DNA of 64,000 nt. Source: Variovorax sp. ZS18.2.2. Lineage in GTDB: Bacteria > Pseudomonadota > Gammaproteobacteria > Burkholderiales > Burkholderiaceae_C. How positions within the stretch are numbered: position 1 is the first letter of the stretch; the number at the start of each line of letters is the position of its first letter. The translations under genes were made by a program, and so were the position numbers. Below the pieces are notes generated by a model, which was not told the origin of the DNA, searched no databases, and was given only the letters and a program-made list of their open reading frames with translations. Location of the stretch: NCBI RefSeq assembly GCF_024701975.1, contig NZ_JANLNM010000004.1, positions 124,001 through 188,000 of the forward strand, read 5' to 3'. Positions 34,216 to 42,403 of the stretch are shown here, in pieces.

Positions 34216-34773
34216 ATGTCGACCCTTCAAAAAGATGTTTCGCCAGCGGCCCCGACCATGGGCCCGCTGGACCTTGGCCCCTACGCCATCCGGCACCTGG
34301 CCGGAAGCCACTACGTGCTCGATGTGTTCCAGAACAACGCCGCCGCGGGCACCAAGGTCATTGGGTATCCGCGCAATACGCCGAACAGCAGCAACCAGCA
34401 ATGGATGTTCGTTTCCGCCGGCGCGGACAACCCGGGGTGGTGGTACCTGCAGACGAAGATGAGCAGCAACTTCGTCGTCACGCTCGAGCCGTACACGCCG
34501 ATCGAGCCGAACCTGCCGCTCGAGCCGAGGCCCCTGTTCATGCTGCCGAAGGACCCGAAGCAGACCGAGTACCAGCTCTGGTGCCTCCAGTCCACCGAGA
34601 AACTCGGCTACTGGTACATCCAGAGCAAGGCCCACTCGAGCAATTCGCAGACGCCCATGGTCGTCCAGCTCTCCGGCACCCAGTCCGCGGCGCCAGCGAT
34701 GGCCGGCCCGATCAGCTTCATCGAGTTCGAAAAACAGGCGTGGGGGTTCGTGCCGCTCCTGCCGCTGGGTTGA
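34216..34773 (+). CDS. ricin B-type beta-trefoil (lectin-like) protein
   Basis: 185 residues without signal peptide. The Gly/Asn-rich sequence has trefoil repeats, each with the Q-x-W element typical of the RICIN fold: SNQQWMFV and YQLWCLQ, plus WWYLQTKMSSNFVV and YWYIQSKAHSSN strands. Two to three repeats are recognised. Such domains bind sugars or proteins. It shares its orientation with the patatin gene just upstream and could act as its targeting or inhibitory partner, but no direct evidence exists. Confidence 0.72.
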   Translation: MSTLQKDVSPAAPTMGPLDLGPYAIRHLAGSHYVLDVFQNNAAAGTKVIGYPRNTPNSSNQQWMFVSAGADNPGWWYLQTKMSSNFVVTLEPYTPIEPNLPLEPRPLFMLPKDPKQTEYQLWCLQSTEKLGYWYIQSKAHSSNSQTPMVVQLSGTQSAAPAMAGPISFIEFEKQAWGFVPLLPLG

Positions 34774-34897
34774 CACGCGAGGGTGGAGCGGGGAGGGCGC
34801 CGGAGTTCACGCGCGAAGAAAAAAAGCTCAGGACACGCGCGTGAACACCATCCGGTCCGCCAGCACTTCGCGGCCATGTCGGTTTTAAACTGCGCCC

Positions 34898-35275
34898 ATG
34901 CAACGCATCACGCAAGCCCAGCGCATCCTGCAGCCCGTCGTGGAGCTGCGGGGCGAGGGCGCCACGTTTGCCTATTCCGTTCGCGCACCCCGCTCCAAGG
35001 GTGTGATCCCGCCGAGTTCCTACAAGGACGGCGGCTTCGAAACCCTCGCCGATTGCCTGCGCGATGTGGCCAAGGCGCTCGGTGGCGACTTCAAGCGCAT
35101 CTACGTTCGCCTCGACGGCCACTGCGTCGGCGAGCGCGACATCGTCGAGTTGCACGCGGCGCCCGAGCAGGTAGCGGCCGAGTTGAAGTCGGAGTGCGAT
35201 GCGCTGAGCGCCGTGCTCATCAAGCCTGCCGCGATCACCGCGCAGAAGAAGACGGGGCCGGTGGCGGCGGAGTAG
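34898..35275 (+). CDS. small conserved protein, function unknown
   Basis: 125 residues. Mixed alpha/beta chain with the central DCLRDVAKALGGDFKRIYVRLDGHCVGER. No signal peptide or known motif recognised. The start is ATG 34898 (MQRITQAQR), weakly preceded by GCGCCC. Its 3' end overlaps the convergent MoaF-like gene by 41 bp (35235-35275); one of the two ends may be mis-predicted. Confidence 0.55.
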   Translation: MQRITQAQRILQPVVELRGEGATFAYSVRAPRSKGVIPPSSYKDGGFETLADCLRDVAKALGGDFKRIYVRLDGHCVGERDIVELHAAPEQVAAELKSECDALSAVLIKPAAITAQKKTGPVAAE

Positions 35276-35618
35276 GCGTCGTCGCCTTCTTTTCGCGCAG
35301 CGTGCCCGCCATGCGCACGAACTCATGCCCGGCCGTCGTGTAGTACGAGCGCGAATGGCCGCATTCGAAGTCGTCGACGTGCACCACCGTGCCCTTGTCC
35401 GCCTCCTGCCACGAGAGCGCGTAGAGCCCGGGGCCGATCTGCTCGGCCTGGTAGCGCACCTCGGCCGTCGCGCCCTTGAAGGGCCCGGCCGTCACTTGGT
35501 AGCGCATCGTTTGGCCGTCGGCCGCGTAGATGTTCAGCGCGGTCATCGTCTCGCCGTAGCGCACTTCGAACGTGCGACCGGCGAACGGGAGCAGGGCGAA
35601 TGCCGTGTGGTCGTTCAT
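35235..35618 (-). CDS. MoaF-like lipocalin-fold protein
   Basis: 127 residues of beta-strand character: TFEVRYGETMTALNIY, YQVTAGPFKGATAEVRYQAEQIGPG and VVHVDDFECGHSRSYYTT. This resembles the C-terminal calycin/MoaF-related family that binds small ligands. The C-terminus is a Pro/Thr-rich tail overlapping the convergent gene. The start is ATG at 35618, immediately 11 bp downstream of the aldo-keto reductase stop, so it may belong to that transcription unit. Confidence 0.6.
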   Translation of the reverse strand: MNDHTAFALLPFAGRTFEVRYGETMTALNIYAADGQTMRYQVTAGPFKGATAEVRYQAEQIGPGLYALSWQEADKGTVVHVDDFECGHSRSYYTTAGHEFVRMAGTLREKKATTPTPPPPAPSSSAR

Positions 35619-35629
35619 GGCAGTGCCGA

Positions 35630-36454
35630 TCAGTCCCAAGCCGGCGACAGGCCAGCCGGGTCCGTAAGCCGCTCGCCGCGGTCAAGCGCCGCCATCTGCG
35701 CCATCTCCGCATCCGTCAGCGTCAACTGCTGCGCCTTCAGGTTGCCTTCGAGGTTCGCGCGCTTCGTGGACGACGGAATCACCGCATAGCCCAGCTGCAT
35801 CGCCCACGCCAGCGTGACTTGCGCGGTCGTCGCGTTGTGCGCCTTGGCAATCGCCTCGATCACCGGGTCGGCAATCACCTTGCCGTACGCCAGCGTCATG
35901 TACGAGGTGATGTGGATGCCCTGGCTCTTCGCGAACTCGGCCACCTTGCGGTTCTGCAGGTACGGGTGCAGCTCGACCTGGTTGGTGGCGATGTTCTCCG
36001 CGCCCACGGCCGCAATCGCTTCCTTCATCAGCGCGATGTTGAAGTTCGACACGCCGATGCGTTTCGTGAGCCCCGCTGCCTTCGCCTCGGCCAGCGCGCC
36101 CATGAACTCGGCGACGGAAACAGCGTTGCCGGGCGAGGGCCAGTGGATCAGCGTCAGGTCGACGTGATCGGTGCGCAGCTTGGCGAGGCTGTCTTTCAGG
36201 CTGGGCACCAGCTTGGCCTTGGCGTAGTTGTCGGTCCAGATCTTGGTGGTGATGAAGAGGTCGCTGCGCGCCACGCCGCTTTCGGCAATCGCCTGGCCCA
36301 CCTCGGCTTCGTTGCCGTAGATCTGCGCGGTGTCGATGACGCGGTAGCCCACGTCCAGGCCGTTTTTCACCGAGTCGATGACCACCTGGCCCTTCAGGCG
36401 GAAGGTGCCGAGGCCGAAGGCGGGGATGGATGCGTTGTTGTTCGTCGTTGTCAT
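35630..36454 (-). CDS. dkgB: aldo/keto reductase (DkgB/2,5-diketo-gluconate reductase type)
   Basis: 274 residues. The NADPH-dependent TIM-barrel tetrad is present: D41 (in [11 protein letters not shown]), Y46, K71 (TTKIW) and H104 (LIHWP). GVSNFN and the C-terminal [13 protein letters not shown] (NADP phosphate binding) confirm the AKR family. The subgroup resembles E. coli DkgB/YafB, which reduces methylglyoxal and diketogluconate. It lies directly before the broken MFS gene on the same strand (56 bp apart). Confidence 0.9.
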   Translation of the reverse strand: MTTTNNNASIPAFGLGTFRLKGQVVIDSVKNGLDVGYRVIDTAQIYGNEAEVGQAIAESGVARSDLFITTKIWTDNYAKAKLVPSLKDSLAKLRTDHVDLTLIHWPSPGNAVSVAEFMGALAEAKAAGLTKRIGVSNFNIALMKEAIAAVGAENIATNQVELHPYLQNRKVAEFAKSQGIHITSYMTLAYGKVIADPVIEAIAKAHNATTAQVTLAWAMQLGYAVIPSSTKRANLEGNLKAQQLTLTDAEMAQMAALDRGERLTDPAGLSPAWD

Positions 36455-36509
36455 GGTGTTGTCCTTTGTGCGTTGAGAAAAAGAAGAAGGAGAAAAGAAG
36501 TCAGATCAA

Positions 36510-37712
36510 TCAGTGACCGACCGGCACCGGCCCCGAAGCGCGCACCGGAATCCCGGCACGGCGGTCCAGTGCGCCGCTCCACTGCGTGAGGGCCAGCGAC
36601 ACCAGCACCACCAGCGCGCCGATCCAGGGCGTGTGCATGAGGCCCAGGTGCGTCACGATCAGGCCGCCGGCCCAAGCTGCGAGGGCAATGCCCAGGTTGA
36701 AGGCCGCGATGTTCAGACCCGAGGCCACGTCTACCGCTTGCGGCGTGAAGCGTTCGGCTTGCTTGACCACATACACCTGCAGCCCCGGCACGTTGCCGAA
36801 CGCGACCGCGCCCCACATCAGCACCGCCACCAGCGCCAGCCACTTGTGCGGCGCCGCGAAGTTGAAGACCAGCAGCACGGCGGCCAGCAGCGCGAAGATG
36901 ATCTTGAGCGCCGGAATCGGCCCCAGGCGGTCGGCCAGCTTGCCGCCCCAGATGTTGCCCACCGCCACCGAGATGCCGTAGACCAGCATCACCCAGCCCA
37001 CCGCGCCGGCGCTGAAGCCCGACACGTCGGTGAGGATCGGCGCGAGAAACGTGAACGGAATGAACGAGCCGCCGTAGCCAATTGCCGTCTTGGCATACAC
37101 CAGCAGCAATCGCGGCTCGGCCAGCACCTTGGCCTGCTGCGCCAGCGAGGCCGGCGCCGTGTGGCGGATGTTGTTGGGCACAAAGATCCAGCTGCCGATG
37201 AAGGCGACCACGCCCAGCGCGGACACGGCCAGGAAGGTCTCGCGCCAGCCGAAGTGCTGCCCGATGAACGTGCCCAGCGGCACGCCCGTGACCAGCGCCA
37301 CCGTGAGCCCGGTGAACATGATCGCGATGGCGCTCGCCGCCTTTTCCTTGGGCACGAGGCCCGTGGCGATGGTCGAGCCGATCGAGAAGAACACCCCGTG
37401 CGCCAGGCCCGTGAGGATGCGCGCGGCCACCAGCGATTCGTAGCTCGGTGCCTTTCACGCCAGCAGATTGCCGAGCGTGAACAGCGCCATCAGCCCGAGC
37501 AGCAGCGCCTTGCGCGGCAGCTTGCCCGTGAGGGCGGTGAGCACCGGCGCGCCGATGGCGACGCCCAGCGCGTAGAGGCTGACCAGCAAGCCGGCCGAGG
37601 GCAGGCTGATGGCGAGGTCAGCAGCGACCGTGGGGATGAGGCCAACGATGACGAACTCGGTCGTCCCGATGGCGAAGGCGCTGAGGGTCAGCGCGAGTAA
37701 GGCGATTGGCAT
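36510..37712 (-). pseudogene. MFS transporter (YdhP/AraJ type) interrupted by one in-frame TGA
   Basis: Two open segments in the same frame: 37712-37455 (85 residues, starts MPIALLALTLSAFAIG, ends GNLLA) and the rest from the codon after the TGA, continuing KAPSYESLVAARILTGLAHG to 36510. The TGA at 37457-37455 sits where family members continue without break (GNLLA-x-APSY). No base is lost, so a single change such as TGG to TGA explains it. The halves hold TM1-3 and the remaining segments of a 12-TM arabinose-efflux-like carrier. Either a true nonsense mutation or a sequencing error; restart from the GTG at 37430 would give a truncated protein. Confidence 0.85.
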
Positions 37713-38121
37713 GAGGCACTCCTGGATGGGTTAGGAGGAGTGTCTTGCGGATACCTTTGCGGATAAATGGGGGTTGGGGCAGAAGATAGTTGCTTGGGAT
37801 GCAAAAATAGAAAATAGCTTTTCACGGCGCAGTGGCGGCTATTTGCGGCGGGACACGAACAATGACGGAGAAATGTGATCGCCCGATCCGATTCCCGCCA
37901 TCTCACAGTAAGGAAATACCGCTCTCTAAATGAATTAGATTGGCGAGAGCGAAGAAGAAAATCATAAAAATGCGCAGGGTAGAGTTTTACGGGGATCAGC
38001 CGTAGCCGAAAATTGCTAGGCTGCGTGCTTCTCGTACATTGATATTTCGGGATAAACCGCTTAGAGCTTGGCATGCACCGTGTTACCCTGCCACGAAATT
38101 AATCCACCCATCGATTCCTAC
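37713..38121. other. AT-rich intergenic region upstream of the MFS pseudogene and the abortive-infection-like gene
   Basis: 409 bp between divergent genes. It contains a pair of direct repeats TTGCGGATA at 37745-37753 and 37757-37765 (12-bp period), 33-53 bp upstream of the MFS start, which may be regulator sites. Beyond about 37790 composition turns AT-rich and contains no convincing gene. No tRNA, integrase site or insertion-sequence end was seen. Confidence 0.6.
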
Positions 38122-39189
38122 GTGACTGCCCCTACTTACAAATGGTGCTGTTTTGCTTGCGACAGCTACAACGCAGCGCTGACTGAGCATTGCGCCAGTT
38201 GCAATTTTCCGGCTTATGCAACGATGAAACAGATGGAAGAAGCACGCAAAATCACCCCCCGTCGTCCAAAAAACCCATCGTTTCCAATAGGAGATCAGGC
38301 CGACGTTTTCGATCCCCTACTAACAGAAATTTCCGCCAATGAGCCGAGTTCATCTGCTCGAATCGATCAGCGCTTTAAATGGTTGGTTGCCGCGGTGGTG
38401 GCAATCGTCGGAATTTACGCGATGGTTTTATTGGTCATGATCGGAAAAAAGACTTGGTCGCTTGCCGATTCAGGAACGTTCGGCGACAGCTTCGGTGTAC
38501 TTACATCGTTGTTCTCTGGGCTAGCATTCGTGGGCCTTATTTGGACGATTCTGCAGCAGCGTGAGGATTTGAAAGTCCAACGCGACGATTCTAAAGAGGC
38601 TCGCAGACAGGACGTGGTAACTCGCTTATCCACTATTGTTCAAAATCAAGCTGCGGCATTTCGATCTGAGGCCGGGGAATTGAAATTTAAAGGAATCGTT
38701 TTTCAAAGCCCAATCGGTCTTTTTGAGATGCTGCATGAATTTTATCTTCATACTAACAGTATAACGAGCAAAATTAATAACCAAACCGAACAGAAGATTA
38801 TTTCTGGCCAAGTGGCCGCGTACTTGAAAAATGTAATCGCCGATTTGCAGCCTTATAAAATATTAATAAGCGGTTATAAGCGGTGCTGCACTTCAAATTA
38901 TTACCTGCTTGGCAATGAGTTTTTAAATATTGAAGATGCGCGTGACCTACATTTTTTATTTAAAACGGAAATGCCTTCTGGCCTGTCAAACTTTGTATCT
39001 CATTTGGAGTTGATATTGAAGATTTATATCCGTCAACAAACAGGTAGTACTGACGGGCGTTTGGAAATTTTCGATCCACTCTGGGAATTCGTATCGGACG
39101 TTAATGCAATTGCGCGCCACAACAATCTCGAAATTAATGAAAAAGGCGTGAAAAGTATTCGACAAATGCGAGGAATAATTTCTCTGTAG
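38122..39189 (+). CDS. putative abortive-infection (putAbiC-type) membrane protein with zinc ribbon
   Basis: 355 residues from GTG 38122; a TTG at 38068 would extend it by 18. Order: N-terminal CxxC...CxxC zinc ribbon (CFAC, about 15 residues, CASC), a charged linker, TM1 (WLVAAVVAIVGIYAMVLLVMI), TM2 within GTFGDSFGVLTSLFSGLAF and onward, then LQQREDLKVQRDD, a coiled coil, and about 190 residues of soluble helices. The GDSFG-LFSGLAF-TI-QRE pattern is what I recall from putative phage abortive infection proteins (PF16872-type). It is AT-rich with codon use unlike its neighbours, so lateral acquisition is likely. The mechanism is unknown. Confidence 0.7.
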   Translation: MTAPTYKWCCFACDSYNAALTEHCASCNFPAYATMKQMEEARKITPRRPKNPSFPIGDQADVFDPLLTEISANEPSSSARIDQRFKWLVAAVVAIVGIYAMVLLVMIGKKTWSLADSGTFGDSFGVLTSLFSGLAFVGLIWTILQQREDLKVQRDDSKEARRQDVVTRLSTIVQNQAAAFRSEAGELKFKGIVFQSPIGLFEMLHEFYLHTNSITSKINNQTEQKIISGQVAAYLKNVIADLQPYKILISGYKRCCTSNYYLLGNEFLNIEDARDLHFLFKTEMPSGLSNFVSHLELILKIYIRQQTGSTDGRLEIFDPLWEFVSDVNAIARHNNLEINEKGVKSIRQMRGIISL

Positions 39190-39425
39190 AGGGGGCCAAG
39201 CAACGCCGTAAATTTTTTATTGCAATAAAACTTCCACCTCCACCTCCACCGTCTATGCCTCTAAGGCCTGAATGTCTAACTATCTTGCGAATGGGTATCT
39301 GCTCGCCCGGCGCCTCGTCTGATGACACTCAATGTCGCTATGCGTATCACTCGTAGGATCTGCTATTTTGAAAATGAGCAGGGTAACGTTTCACATGAGT
39401 CGGTCTTAGGCGCTGGGTTTAGGGT

Positions 39426-39605
39426 GTGATTTTTGGCGGTAATCAACAACGATTGATTTTGGATTTTGTGCTGGGAAATATGCTTTCAAAAAAATCTAAA
39501 ACTAAAGTGCGCGATGTAATTGAGCAAGATATGCGAATCCTTCTGCTAAAAGAAAAGAGTCCAGTTGAAATTTCTGCAACGCAACTGTCTTGCTGTTCAT
39601 TCTGA
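39426..39605 (+). CDS. possible small protein in the AT-rich segment
   Basis: 59 codons from GTG 39426 (an internal ATG at 39480 would give 41). The translation has a hydrophobic start (IFGGNQQRLILDFVLGN) then a charged part (SKKSKTKVRDVIEQDMRILL) and ends ATQLSCCSF. No family recognised and no good ribosome-binding site. It may be a remnant of a larger gene or chance. Confidence 0.25.
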   Translation: MIFGGNQQRLILDFVLGNMLSKKSKTKVRDVIEQDMRILLLKEKSPVEISATQLSCCSF

Positions 39606-39689
39606 TTAATGAGTCGGATTAATCAGTGGCGGCCATAAAAAAAGATTTGGCCTTTCTTACTTCTTGAAGTCGGTAGATATACTTCAGCG

Positions 39690-39707
39690 CCGCGTCCGGA
39701 GACGCGG
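39690..39707. other. 7-bp stem hairpin near the right edge of the AT-rich segment
   Basis: CCGCGTC, loop CGGA, GACGCGG. No T-run follows, so a terminator is not supported. It lies about 50 bp before the next gene and may be a structured leader or an old recombination scar. Confidence 0.35.
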
Positions 39708-39756
39708 CCGGGTTTGGAAGCCTGATGAAGCCCTTGCGTAACTTGGAGTCCATCTA

Positions 39757-40092
39757 ATGGCTGAATCCGCTCGCGCCTGCGCGCAATCTCGCAATCCTTC
39801 TGTTTCGTTCGATCCCGCATTTCCGGACCTCGACACCCTCGCAATCCAAACCTGCGACGACGCCGAAAACCTCAACGAGATCCTTCGCGCCTACACCGCG
39901 TTCGAAAAGCTCATCGAAACCGGCGCCCCGAACGACAGCGAAGTGCTCGCCCCCACCCGCAGCGAACTGAGCGCCTTGCTCGGCCTGCTCAACGAAGCGC
40001 TCGTGGCGCGCATCGACGCCGTCAACGCAGCCGCTGGCGACATGCGCCGGGCGCTGATGCAAGGCAGCAGCCTGCCCCCAGCGACCTGCTGA
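39757..40092 (+). CDS. small conserved protein, function unknown
   Basis: 111 residues, GC-rich and with normal chromosomal codon use in contrast to the segment before it. Mostly helical: DDAENLNEILRAYTAFEKLIETG, ELSALLGLLNEALVARIDAVNAAAGDM. No signal, membrane segment or known motif. The ATG at 39757 lies within TCCATCTAATGG, lacking a clear Shine-Dalgarno. The family is not recognised. Confidence 0.5.
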   Translation: MAESARACAQSRNPSVSFDPAFPDLDTLAIQTCDDAENLNEILRAYTAFEKLIETGAPNDSEVLAPTRSELSALLGLLNEALVARIDAVNAAAGDMRRALMQGSSLPPATC

Positions 40093-40400
40093 TCAATCAT
40101 CCAGAGCGGGGCTTGATCGCCCACCCCCACAGCGTGCCCTCGAGCGAAGAGCACCGGGTGTCCCCCGCAGCGAAATCAAGGAGGAGGCCGCAGGCCGGGG
40201 GACATTCGCGGAGGGGGACACCCGGTGTTCTCCGCTCGCGCCCCGACCACGCGCCGGCCGCTTCAAACAAACCAACAAACGACCGCCTCGGCCAGCGGCA
40301 AAAAATTCTTTCGCATCCCCTGCATCCAAACGTGCATCTGGCGGGTAGTACCTGTCAGCAGCGAGGAGCTGCTGACCTTCTACAACCCAGGAGCAATTCC
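40093..40400. other. intergenic region holding repeat copy 2 and the DUF3455 gene leader
   Basis: 308 bp. It contains the palindromic repeat at 40152-40227 and the upstream region of the DUF3455 gene with CAGGAGC as ribosome-binding site. The open frames running through it are not credible. Confidence 0.6.
40152..40227. repeat. palindromic intergenic repeat, copy 2 (opposite strand to copy 1 at 21435-21505)
   Basis: Outer arms CACCGGGTGTCCCC and GGGGACACCCGGTG are perfect inverted complements. Read on the minus strand, the inside carries CTCCGCGAATGTCCCCCG and then CTCCTCCTT, one variable base, and ATTTCGCTGCG, matching copy 1. The spacer between the blocks differs in length. Probably a REP/MITE-like mobile palindrome family. 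Confidence 0.75.
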
Positions 40401-40961
40401 ATGCACACCTCCCGTTCGATCGCCGTCCTCGGCGCCATCTCCGCCGCTGCAGCCATGCTCACCGCCTGCGGCTCGATGTCGATGGCCCCCACGTTCAACC
40501 AGTCCAGCCTGCCCCCCACCATCCAGGTGCCCGCCGGCAACAAGGTCGCCATGGAAACCGTCGGCGTGGGCGACATCACCTACGAATGCCGCGACAAGGC
40601 CAACACCCCCGGCGCGACCGAGTGGGTGTTCGTCGGCCCCGACGCGAAGCTGAACGACCGCAGCGGCAAGCAGGTCGGCAAGTACTACGGCCCGCCGGCC
40701 ACCTGGGAGTCGAACGACGGCTCCAAGCTCACGGCCACGCAACTGGCGGTCGCACCGTCGGGCCCGACCAGCCTGCCGTTCCAGCTCGTGAAGGCCAACC
40801 CGGCCACGGGCGCGGGCGCGATGACGGGCGTCACCTACATCCAGCGCGTGGCCCTGCAAGGCGGCGTGGCACCGGCGGCCGTGCCCTGCACGCCCGCCAC
40901 CAAGGGCCAGAAGCAGGTCGTGAAGTACCAGGCCGACTACATCTTCTACAAGGCGTCCTGA
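40401..40961 (+). CDS. DUF3455 lipoprotein
   Basis: 186 residues. The signal peptide ends in the lipobox LTAC (Cys at about 23). The mature protein has the DUF3455 pattern: IQVPAGNKVAMETVGVGDITYECR, ATEWVFVGPDAKLND, GPPATWESNDGSKL and the final KYQADYIFYKA, each a recurrent family element. The function is unknown; relatives are exported and often lie near ECF sigma genes, as here. The ATG at 40401 follows CAGGAGC. Confidence 0.88.
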   Translation: MHTSRSIAVLGAISAAAAMLTACGSMSMAPTFNQSSLPPTIQVPAGNKVAMETVGVGDITYECRDKANTPGATEWVFVGPDAKLNDRSGKQVGKYYGPPATWESNDGSKLTATQLAVAPSGPTSLPFQLVKANPATGAGAMTGVTYIQRVALQGGVAPAAVPCTPATKGQKQVVKYQADYIFYKAS

Positions 40962-41018
40962 CAGGCGTCCTGATGTTTCGGGGGTGAATCTGCTGCGGCG
41001 CGGGCGGGCTCCACTACG

Positions 41019-41621
41019 ATGGGCCGCTCACTCCCGCCGCAGACCTTGTCGCCCCCCACATCCACCGCAGCCCCCTTCGACTACGACGCCGCGCTCATGG
41101 CCTGCGCCCGCGGCGACCGTACGGCGTTGCAGCAGCTCTACCAGCGAGAGAGCCGCTATCTGATGGGTGTGGCGATGCGCATCGTGCGCCAACGCCCGCA
41201 GGCCGAAGACGTGTTGCACGATGCCTTCATCAGCATCTGGCAGCGCGCCGAGAACTTCAACCCCGCGCTCGGCGAAGGCCGGGGCTGGGTGTACAGCGTG
41301 GTGCGCCACGCGGCGCTGAACATGGTGCGCAGCGGCGCGCGGCAGGTGAGCCTGGGCGAAGACGCGGCCGTTGCGGCCGACGACCAGGCCTCGCTCGCGG
41401 CGTATGCGGCGGCGGGCGATCCCTTCGAGCTGCGCGCTGACCTGGGCCGGCTGCACGGCTGCCTCTCGGGGCTGGAGCCGGCGCGGCGCGATTGCATCCT
41501 CTACGCGTACGTCGAAGGCTGCTCGCATGGCGAAATCGCCGAGCGGCTGCAGACGCCCCTGGGCACGGTGAAGGCCTGGATCCAGCGCGGCATGCGCGCA
41601 CTGCGGGAGTGCATGGGATGA
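41019..41621 (+). CDS. ECF-type RNA polymerase sigma factor (SigK/SigL-like)
   Basis: 200 residues. Region 2 includes DRTALQQLYQRESRYLMGVAMRI and the conserved AEDVLHDAFISIWQRAENFNP (sigma-2.4/2.2 helix), region 4 includes RDCILYAYVEGCSHGEIAERL and GTVKAWIQRGMRALRE, both diagnostic. The ATG is at 41019. The stop overlaps the ATG of the next gene (ATGA), a cognate anti-sigma factor. It directs polymerase to an unknown regulon, perhaps including the DUF3455 gene just upstream. Confidence 0.92.
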   Translation: MGRSLPPQTLSPPTSTAAPFDYDAALMACARGDRTALQQLYQRESRYLMGVAMRIVRQRPQAEDVLHDAFISIWQRAENFNPALGEGRGWVYSVVRHAALNMVRSGARQVSLGEDAAVAADDQASLAAYAAAGDPFELRADLGRLHGCLSGLEPARRDCILYAYVEGCSHGEIAERLQTPLGTVKAWIQRGMRALRECMG

Positions 41622-42355
41622 GCAGCGCTGAAGACAACAAGGACATCGGCGACGTCAACGACATCGACGGGCTGGCGGGCGAGTACGTGCTGGGCACGCT
41701 CTCGGCCACCGGGCGCGCGGCGGTCGAGGTGCGCATGCGCAGCGAGCCGGCGCTGCGCGAAGCGGTGCGCGCGTGGGAGGCGCGGCTGCAGCCGCTCACC
41801 GCGCTGGCGGAGCCGGCAGAGCCGTCGCCCTCGCTGTGGACGCGCATCGAGCGCAGCGTCGATGGGCTGGGCAGGGCGTCGAAGGCGCAGGCTGCGGGCG
41901 TCGTCGGCTGGTGGAACAACCTGAAGCTCTGGCGTGGGCTGGCCGCGGGCGGCTTCGCCACGGCGGCGCTGCTGCTGGCGGTGGTGGTCACGCGCGTCGG
42001 GGCGCCGCCTGCCACGCAGTACATGGTGGTGCTGGTCGCACCCGAGAACAAGTCGCCGGGCTGGGTGATCCAGGCGAACTCGTCGCGTCAGCTCAGCCTG
42101 GTGCCGCTGGGCACGTTCGAGGTGCCGCCGCAGAAGACGCTGCAGTTCTGGACCAAGGCCGACCAGTGGCGCGGGCCGGTGTCGCTGGGCCTCGTCAAGC
42201 AGCAGGGCCAGACGCTGCGCATCCCCGTCGACAAGCTGCCGCCGCTGGAGCCGAATCAACTCTTCGAGCTGACGCTGGAGCCGGAGAACGGCTCGCCGAT
42301 CGACCGGCCGACGGGGCCGATCCAGTTCATCGGGCGTGCGGTCAAGGTGATGTAG
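41618..42355 (+). CDS. RskA-type anti-sigma factor
   Basis: 245 residues. Cytoplasmic N-terminus with the anti-sigma start LAGEYVLGTLSATGRAAVEVR, one membrane segment (about 105-127, GLAAGGFATAALLLAVVV) and a periplasmic RskA-like domain with SPGWVIQANSSRQLSLVPLG and a C-terminal GPIQFIGRAVKV. No zinc motif (HxxxCxxC) is present. It shares a 4-nt overlap with the sigma factor and should hold it inactive at the membrane until a signal triggers proteolysis or release. Confidence 0.9.
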   Translation: MSSAEDNKDIGDVNDIDGLAGEYVLGTLSATGRAAVEVRMRSEPALREAVRAWEARLQPLTALAEPAEPSPSLWTRIERSVDGLGRASKAQAAGVVGWWNNLKLWRGLAAGGFATAALLLAVVVTRVGAPPATQYMVVLVAPENKSPGWVIQANSSRQLSLVPLGTFEVPPQKTLQFWTKADQWRGPVSLGLVKQQGQTLRIPVDKLPPLEPNQLFELTLEPENGSPIDRPTGPIQFIGRAVKVM

Positions 42356-42403
42356 CGCTCATGGCCGACAGGGGCCCATGCAGGTGCTGCAGATAATCCG
42401 CCG

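Larger units (their letters stand above)
39190..39756. other. AT-rich region after the abortive-infection-like gene
   Basis: 567 bp with no firmly supported gene. It holds a CCACCTCCACCTCCACC microrepeat near 39234, a possible short open frame at 39426-39605, and a 7-bp stem hairpin CCGCGTC-CGGA-GACGCGG at 39690-39707. Composition returns to the chromosomal GC level after about 39680, marking the right edge of the AT-rich segment. Confidence 0.6.

Noticed and set aside
39233..39251. short CCTCCA tandem repeat as a CRISPR or regulatory array
   Set aside because: Only about three 6-bp units, no spacers and no associated genes.
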